From: Streptomyces sp. Edi2
GTDB lineage: Bacteria; Actinomycetota; Actinomycetes; Streptomycetales; Streptomycetaceae
DNA: 64,000 nt
Assembly (NCBI RefSeq): GCF_040253635.1
Contig: NZ_JBEJGX010000001.1
Coordinates: forward strand, 264,741 to 328,740
Direction: 5' to 3'
The notes below the pieces were generated by a model that had not been told where the DNA came from, did not search any database, and saw only the letters and a list, made by a program, of their open reading frames with translations. The position numbers and the translations under genes are program-made. The first letter of the stretch is position 1, and the number at the start of each line of letters is the position of its first letter. Of this stretch, positions 59,495-64,000 are shown one piece after another.

Positions 59495-59731
59495 TTGCGC
59501 CTGTGGGCCTGGGGGAAGGCGGGCTGGGTGGTCGCCCGCAGGTCCCGGCTCGATGCGGACAATCCTGTGCAGTGGGAGGCCGAAGCACTCGATCCGGCCG
59601 GGCTGCGGCCCCTGGTCGCCGTCGCCCCGTACGTCGGCAACGCGGTCTTCGCCGCTCGCCTCGCCGAGGAGTCGGGCGCTCGGGCCCGGTGCGCCGGTCA
59701 GGGGGTGCTGTGCGTCTCCAGTACCTCGTAG
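59495..59731 (+). CDS. Possible 78-aa protein
   Basis: TTG frame RLWAWGKAGWVVARRSRLDA, EALDPAGLRPLVAVAPYVGN, AVFAARLAEESGARA. Protein-like composition, but no clear ribosome site, and it overlaps the end of the convergent gene. Confidence 0.35.
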   Translation: MRLWAWGKAGWVVARRSRLDADNPVQWEAEALDPAGLRPLVAVAPYVGNAVFAARLAEESGARARCAGQGVLCVSSTS

Positions 59732-59919
59732 CGGCGGTTGTGGTGCTGGATCTCGGCGAGGCGGATCGCCCAGCCCTTCTCTGCGTCGTAGCCGGCCGCG
59801 GTGAGTTCCGCGCCCAGGTGCCCGGCGGCCAGGTAGGGGTTGTTGAAGGGCCGGGACGTCCATGTGCCTGCGTCCAGGCCGGTGACCTTGGCCTGGTAGC
59901 GGTTGTCGTTGTCCGTGAT
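59698..59919 (-). CDS. Hypothetical protein without canonical start
   Basis: The frame ITDNDNRYQAKVTGLDAGTW, TSRPFNNPYLAAGHLGAELT, GYDAEKGWAIRLAEIQHHNR runs to a TGA at 59698. Good coding character, about 73 aa. The only start near GAGGAG is ATC at 59919; no ATG/GTG/TTG is in frame. Same situation as 28045. No family recognised. Confidence 0.5.
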   Translation of the reverse strand: MTDNDNRYQAKVTGLDAGTWTSRPFNNPYLAAGHLGAELTAAGYDAEKGWAIRLAEIQHHNRRYEVLETHSTP

Positions 59920-59952
59920 GGCTCCTCGTCCGGTGTGGGGTTCGCGGGGGGG

Positions 59953-60552
59953 TCAGAAGAACTTCGTGGTGTCCGGCTTCTGGTTCCGTCGCTGGGCGTG
60001 GTCGATGAGGATGGTGTTGGCGGTCGGGGTCCACCAGAAGTTGCGGTCGAGTTCGTCGGTGCCGTCCGGTGCGGTGAGCGTGCCCCGGGTCAGGCCCCGT
60101 TCGATGTTCTCGTTGGTGACGCCGAGGGCGGTGGCGAGGTGGTTGGTGTAGACGCGCCGGTTCCTGGTGGCGGGGTCGGTGGTGGGGGCGGCGGGGAGCC
60201 AGCGCCCGCGTCCCTTGGCGCGGAGCTCTTCGACGATGCGCCCGTCGGCGTCGAGGTAGCCCAGTGCCTTGCCCAGGGCGAGGACGACGTCGACCGGGAA
60301 GCGCGGCCGGGTACTGGCCGCCAGGGCCGGGTCCAGGGGGGTGCCGAGGGCCTCGGCCACGGCGTGCAGCGCGGGCTTGGTGGCGGGCGGCTTGCCGTTC
60401 ATCGCGCTCTGGCGCGGCGGCTTGTGCCACCGGTACACGGTGCTGCGTGAGGAGAGCCCGAACGCCCGGCCGATGTCGGTCAGGCTCAGGGGCTCCTGGC
60501 GGCGGGCCAGGTCGATGTCCGGCTGGTCGGGTGTGCTCATGCTCAATGCCAT
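59953..60552 (-). CDS. HTH DNA-binding protein
   Basis: 199 aa. N-terminal helix-turn-helix (LSLTDIGRAFGLSSRSTVYR followed by WHKPPRQ), a long helical middle and a second region TNHLATALGVTNENIERGLT that may be another HTH. ATG at 60552 lies 7 nt after TATAAG and could be leaderless; a later ATG (MSTPDQ) is possible. Putative regulator of the right-hand gene group, perhaps of the 61.6/62.2 kb inverted repeats; unproven. Confidence 0.6.
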   Translation of the reverse strand: MALSMSTPDQPDIDLARRQEPLSLTDIGRAFGLSSRSTVYRWHKPPRQSAMNGKPPATKPALHAVAEALGTPLDPALAASTRPRFPVDVVLALGKALGYLDADGRIVEELRAKGRGRWLPAAPTTDPATRNRRVYTNHLATALGVTNENIERGLTRGTLTAPDGTDELDRNFWWTPTANTILIDHAQRRNQKPDTTKFF

Positions 60553-60634
60553 CCTGTCTCTTATAGCAATCACGGCCGAGGGTATGACGGCGGTCCGGCG
60601 CGGAGCCGGGTGCCCGGGGCCCCGGCGGGAGGCG

Positions 60635-60949
60635 TCACTTCGGTGTGCCGCCTGCGGGCGCGGGGCCGGAGACGATGAGGCGTCCGTCCTGGGCGGGGTG
60701 GTCCCGCACGGTGAAGCGCTGCTCCAGGTGCTCGCGGACGGCGTCGAGCTTCTTCTTCCGGAGCGAGCCGTCCGAGCCCCATGCGGCGTGGCTCTCCAGG
60801 TAGTCGACGATCACGCCGTGCGTGTGCGAGGTGCGGACCTGGGCGCCTTCGGACCAGCGCTGGCCCGAGCGGCGGCCGGTGGCCGTCCGGCTCAGGTCGA
60901 AGACCTTGCCGAGGTGGTACCGGACGCTGGAGTAGGAGGCGGTGGCCAT
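60635..60949 (-). CDS. Hypothetical 104-aa protein
   Basis: MATASYSSVRYHLGKVFDLS, TSHTHGVIVDYLESHAAWGS, LRKKKLDAVREHLEQRFTVR. Basic and mixed alpha/beta. ATG at 60949; a GAAGGA lies upstream. Probably co-transcribed with the two genes upstream on this strand. No family recognised. Confidence 0.6.
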   Translation of the reverse strand: MATASYSSVRYHLGKVFDLSRTATGRRSGQRWSEGAQVRTSHTHGVIVDYLESHAAWGSDGSLRKKKLDAVREHLEQRFTVRDHPAQDGRLIVSGPAPAGGTPK

Positions 60950-60999
60950 GGTCGGGTCCTTCTTCCTGGGTGATGGCGGGCGGGTCCTCGTACGGGCGT

Positions 61000-61249
61000 T
61001 CAGGGCGTCTCGTAGGGCTCCTCGACGAACGCGGCGGCTGACTGGGCCCATTCGCCCCGGTCGCTGTGGGCGTCCGGCTCGGCGGCCGCGCAGAACAGCG
61101 CCCGCTTGACGCACTCCGCGCGCAGTCCGTCGTACCCCCAGCGGGCCACGGCCTCGGCGCGGATCTGCTGCACCTCGTACGGCGTGACGAGGGCGCCGGT
61201 GTCGTGCATCGACAGGTACAGGGCCATGGCCGCGAAGCTCAGGTGCATG
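61000..61249 (-). CDS. Hypothetical 82-aa protein
   Basis: MHLSFAAMALYLSMHDTGAL, VTPYEVQQIRAEAVARWGYD, LRAECVKRALFCAAAEPDAH. A short hydrophobic start then helical. AAGGAG lies about 6 nt before the ATG. Between two other small genes on the same strand. No family recognised. Confidence 0.6.
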
Positions 61250-61319
61250 AGGGTTCTCCTTGAGGACGAGGGGTGCGGGTGCGGGTGCTGGGGGCCCGGC
61301 GGTGTCGCCGGGCCGGGGG

Positions 61320-61516
61320 CTACGAGTCGCGTTCCGCGTTCCGCTCGCAGCTCCCCCGCAGACCCAGACGTCGGGCCAGTCCTTCTCGCCCAGCGCCTCT
61401 CCGGTCGGGTGCGGGATGCGCTCGACGGCCGTGCCCTGGCAGCCGTAGTACCCGAGGTCGCACGGGGGGAGGGGTGCGTCGAGGATGCCGTCGAGGATCT
61501 CAAGGTCGTTCGTCAT
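61320..61516 (-). pseudogene. Cys-rich microprotein gene, frameshift in C5/G5 run
   Basis: MTNDLEILDGILDAPLPPCD, CQGTAVERIPHPTGEALGE and VWVC match the 63-aa microprotein at 31197. At the run 61353-61357 the frame breaks; one more base gives GSCERNAERDS and a TAG at 61320, restoring the second Cys pair. As written, the frame runs far into the next genes. Sequencing error or real frameshift. Confidence 0.6.
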
Positions 61517-61526
61517 GCGCCGCTCC

Positions 61527-62184
61527 TTACGTCCGCGTGCCTTCCGGCCCGCCCTGTTGTCTATTAAGACTGTACATCCAGTGCGGCGCGAGTGCAAGTC
61601 TTAATAGACAGAGGGGCGAGAGCGGCCCGAAGTCCCGCCCGCCCTGGGCCCAGGGGTGCAAGGGGGCGGTCAGGGCGTAGGTATGGGTGTGCAGGGTGCT
61701 GCCGATCGCGTACCGGGCGTGGAGGCGGCCGTGGGCGCGGTCGAAGGTGATCCGGGCGCGGCTGTGCCGCGCCGCCGTACCCCGCAGGGACGTGCGGACG
61801 TCGGCGGGACGCAGGCCCGGCACCGGGGGCGCCGCGCCTGCCCGGGTTGCTCCCGAGGAAGGCCCCGGTGCGGTCGAGCGAGTGCCGGTAGAGCGTCGCG
61901 CCGGTGGCGGGGCGGACGTCGAGCAGCGCCAGGGCCTGCGGCGTATCCAGCACGTGGCCGGGCAGCGCCGTGTAGGCGTCAGGCCCGGCGGGGGCGAAGA
62001 CGGCGTGCGGGTCGATGCCGAGCAGCGCGCGCACCGCCTCGTCGTCGCGCTCGGGCAGGTCACTGCCGAGGGCGGCCCAGGAGCGGGGCCGGCGCAGTCC
62101 CCGGTGCCAGGTCGTGCCGTCGGCGGTGCGGACGGTGTCGCGGTCGGCGAAGCGCCAGACGGCCGGGCGGGCGCCGGGGTTCAT
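61527..62184 (-). pseudogene. Hypothetical gene, frameshift in homopolymer
   Basis: The first frame, MNPGARPAVWRFADRDTVRT ... ALLDVRPATGATLYRHSLDR, degenerates after about 61830. The other frame continues LRPADVRTSLRGTAARHSRA, RITFDRAHGRLHARYAIGST to a stop at 61527. Removing one base of the 5-base run at 61825-61829 joins them (about 218 aa). GGGAG lies 6 nt before the ATG. Divergent from the 62308 gene across a symmetric promoter. Confidence 0.55.
61558..61610 (-). promoter_or_regulatory. Inverted-repeat promoter of right-hand genes
   Basis: Perfect 14-bp arms TGTCTATTAAGACT (61558) and complement (61597-61610). On the minus strand they frame -35 TTGCAC (61592-61597), a 17-bp spacer and -10 TACAGT (61569-61574). 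The repeated arms suggest an operator overlapping the promoter. Confidence 0.6.
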
Positions 62185-62216
62185 GTCGTACTCCCGGGAG
62201 AGGCGGGCGAATCGCG

Positions 62217-62271
62217 TTGTCTATTAAGACTGTACATCGGTCCGTGATTCATGTACAGTCTCGATAGACAA
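62217..62271. promoter_or_regulatory. Symmetric divergent promoter/operator
   Basis: 21-bp arms TTGTCTATTAAGACTGTACA(T) and near-complement (19/21) around a 13-nt centre. Each strand reads TGTACA, 17 bp, TACAGT, so one dyad holds two opposed promoters for the 61527-62184 and 62308-63009 genes. It shares TGTCTATTAAGACT with the site at 61558. Confidence 0.65.
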
Positions 62272-62307
62272 TACGGCGGGGGAACCCCCGAGTAGAGGAG
62301 GAAGACC

Positions 62308-63009
62308 ATGGGCAACACCGTGATCAACTGGCAGACCGGCGCGACCTACGCGTGCCCCCGCTGCAACCACGACTCGGCGGCCGACCCCACCAGCTGGAAG
62401 GTGTTCACCTGCTGCAACTGCGGCACCCGCTTCGCGCGCTTCCCCCGCCTCCAGCGCTTCCTGCGCCACGTCGGCATCACCTGCGAGTTCTGCACCGAGC
62501 GCCACCCCGTCGTCGTCGACGGCAAGCCCTTCGGCTTCCTGCGCATGCGCCACAACGGCATCGGCCTCCACGCCCACCACCAGGTCGAGGTCTGGACGTA
62601 CGACAGGGACGAGGAACCCCGCCACAAGGACGGCGTCCTCTACGAGACCACCTGCCCCACCCGCACGGAAGCACTGGCCGCTCTCGCCCGCGAGCGCATG
62701 AACAGCGTGTACGACGGCGGCGAAGACGACTTCAGCCCCGTCCTCGCAGTCGTCGCCGACGAGGAATTCGATAAGTTCTACGCCGTCGGCCACCTCACCA
62801 AGGAGCAGCAGGACGGCCTCGCCGACGGGACTCTTGAGGTCTACGGGGTAGGCGTCATCCGCACCCACGACGCCCCCAGCCGCCTGCGCGGCTGGTTCTA
62901 CGCCGACACCGACACCTTCACCTGGGGCCTGATCGCGCCCTCCGGCCTGGAGGGCCTGTACACCAAGGACCTCCCGGAGCCCCTCGCCGCGCACACCCCC
63001 ACGGTCTGA
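62308..63009 (+). CDS. Zinc-ribbon-like hypothetical protein
   Basis: 233 aa. An N-terminal zinc region with CPRCNHDS, FTCCNCGTRFARF and CEFCTERHP, then a beta-rich body (LHAHHQVEVWTYDRDEEPRH) and an acidic C-terminal part. GGAGGA lies about 6 nt before the ATG. Driven by the divergent promoter and ended by a strong terminator. The metal site suggests nucleic-acid or protein binding; no family recognised. Confidence 0.7.
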   Translation: MGNTVINWQTGATYACPRCNHDSAADPTSWKVFTCCNCGTRFARFPRLQRFLRHVGITCEFCTERHPVVVDGKPFGFLRMRHNGIGLHAHHQVEVWTYDRDEEPRHKDGVLYETTCPTRTEALAALARERMNSVYDGGEDDFSPVLAVVADEEFDKFYAVGHLTKEQQDGLADGTLEVYGVGVIRTHDAPSRLRGWFYADTDTFTWGLIAPSGLEGLYTKDLPEPLAAHTPTV

Positions 63010-63020
63010 CCCCCGCGCCC

Positions 63021-63063
63021 CTTCCGGCCGCCGGGAGCGCCGCACGCTCCCGGCGGCCGGAAG
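63021..63063 (+). terminator. Strong intrinsic terminator
   Basis: 18-bp perfect stem CTTCCGGCCGCCGGGAGC with a 7-nt loop, followed by GCGGGTTTTTCT. Confidence 0.85.
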
Positions 63064-63073
63064 GCGGGTTTTT

Positions 63074-63398
63074 CTCCCTCTCGACCCGCCGCTCACCGCC
63101 GGGCGTACGCCGTGGGCACCGCACACCGCCCGCCCCCGCCGTAATCCACCGTCTGTTCCTCCGACTCGACCCGGACCCCGACCACCTCCGGCCCGCGCGA
63201 GCGCGACGCGGCCGGCCAAGGGGGTCCGCCGCCGCTGGGTATTTCTACTTTGCATAGAACGAGGCGCCGTCCGGGTGCTGTTCGACGTGCTGAGCGTGGT
63301 GTGGCGCACCGGCGCTGACCTCACCTGCCCCGCTGGCGCCGTCCCGGCCGTCGGCTGTGCTGGCCGGGCCGGCTTGATGCCCGACGACGACGTCCTGA
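63074..63398. other. Intergenic stretch
   Basis: About 325 bp. A frame from 63275 (MLFDVLSVVWRTGADLTCPA) is open but not well supported. No other feature seen. Confidence 0.4.
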
Positions 63399-64000
63399 CC
63401 TGCTCGCCGGCGCCGGTGCGCCCGGCCGGACCGGGACGCGGCCGCCGCACGGCCGGGCCGCCGCCCGGGCCGTGCGGCCCGCCTGTACGCCGAGGTCCTC
63501 GACGCGGCGCGGGAGTTGCTGGTGCCGCTGCCCGGCCGCGCCGCGCGGGTCCTTGAACTGACCGCGCTGGAGCGCCCGGGCCCCGGTCACGTACGGGAGG
63601 TGGCCCGGTGGGCGGACCCGCGCGCGACCGCGTTCTTCTTCCGCTCCCGGCCGGCCGCGGCCTGGCTGCCCCTGCTCCAGGAGCACGCTCCGCATCTGCT
63701 GCGCCCCGACCCGGCGGCCGGCGGCCGATGGCCGGCCGCGGGGTTCCTGGAACACCTGGCCGTCGCCGCCCCCGCCACGGCCGGCGCGTGGCTGGCCGAG
63801 CACGCCCTGACCGTTGCCGCCGGGGGCCCGGCCGCGCTGGTCGCGCTGGTGGACCTGGCCGCCGGTGATGCCGCGCTGATGGGGCCGGCGCTGGTGCGCA
63901 CCGTCCTCGACGAGCACGCCGCCGCCGGCACCGGGGCCGGCACCGGGGTGGGGGAGGGGGCGGTCCTGGTCCGGAGCCGGGTGCTGCGCCTGGCGGCCGA
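63399..64000 (+). CDS. Partial helical-repeat protein, no clear start
   Basis: The frame AARLYAEVLDAARELLVPLP, LELTALERPGPGHVREVARW, AAWLPLLQEHAPHLLRPDPA, FLEHLAVAAPATAGAWLAEH continues past the window end. Helical repeats of HEAT-like character, similar in style to the 51602-53065 genes. There is no canonical start near the 5' end, so either 5'-truncated or starting at an internal GTG/TTG. Function unknown. Confidence 0.5.

Noticed and set aside
59312..60430. Minus-strand 372-aa Arg/Pro-rich ORF
   Set aside because: Out of frame with the HTH gene and the 73-aa frame on the same strand; composition typical of a GC shadow.

Overview
The window looks like an actinobacterial, most probably Streptomyces, accessory replicon or integrated conjugative element. 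It has high GC, GTG/TTG starts, many short hypothetical genes, no housekeeping operon apart from one cold-shock gene, one IS, several decayed gene duplicates and a conjugation block. A giant linear plasmid arm or a large ICE would both fit. No replication protein, telomere or integrase is visible, so the choice is inference.

Layout. (1) About 0-13.4 kb, all on the minus strand: a compact conjugation machine of the TcpA/TcpC/TcpE - VirB4 - VirB6 type (pCW3/ICEBs1-like), a DUF2637 membrane protein and a multi-HTH regulator. (2) About 13.4-25.3 kb: short, mostly unknown genes, including an RNA ligase, plus an IS5-like element with a 3-bp target duplication. (3) 25.3-27.45 kb and 41.5-43.2 kb: two long, related non-coding regions that together hold four copies of a GCAAC-rich iteron/hairpin element. 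(4) About 27.5-48.7 kb: single-gene cassettes, many for zinc-ribbon-like microproteins, plus a cold-shock protein. (5) About 49-53 kb: a plus-strand, translationally coupled operon. (6) 53.0-56.0 kb: two paralogous structured-RNA arrays of tRNA-like units. (7) 56-64 kb: further small genes, decayed duplicates and a second promoter system built on a symmetric inverted repeat.

The main unusual signal is one promoter used about twenty times from 13 to 55 kb, TTGAC(A/G/T)-N17-19-TAAATT, often preceded by GCTTAAGAT. It drives isolated small genes on both strands, the RNA ligase and both RNA arrays. Between 31 and 41 kb many transcripts also share a leader with a GGGG-AGGCAAG-CCCC stem-loop. The RNA arrays contain units with acceptor-like and T-arm-like stems, but most have a short tetraloop hairpin where an anticodon arm should be. 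Several stems covary between the two arrays. I infer a co-expressed regulon of an RNA ligase, tRNA-like RNAs and many Cys-rich microproteins carried by a conjugative element; what it does cannot be read from sequence.

Several ORFs appear broken by single-base changes in G or C runs, so base accuracy should be checked before they are called pseudogenes.
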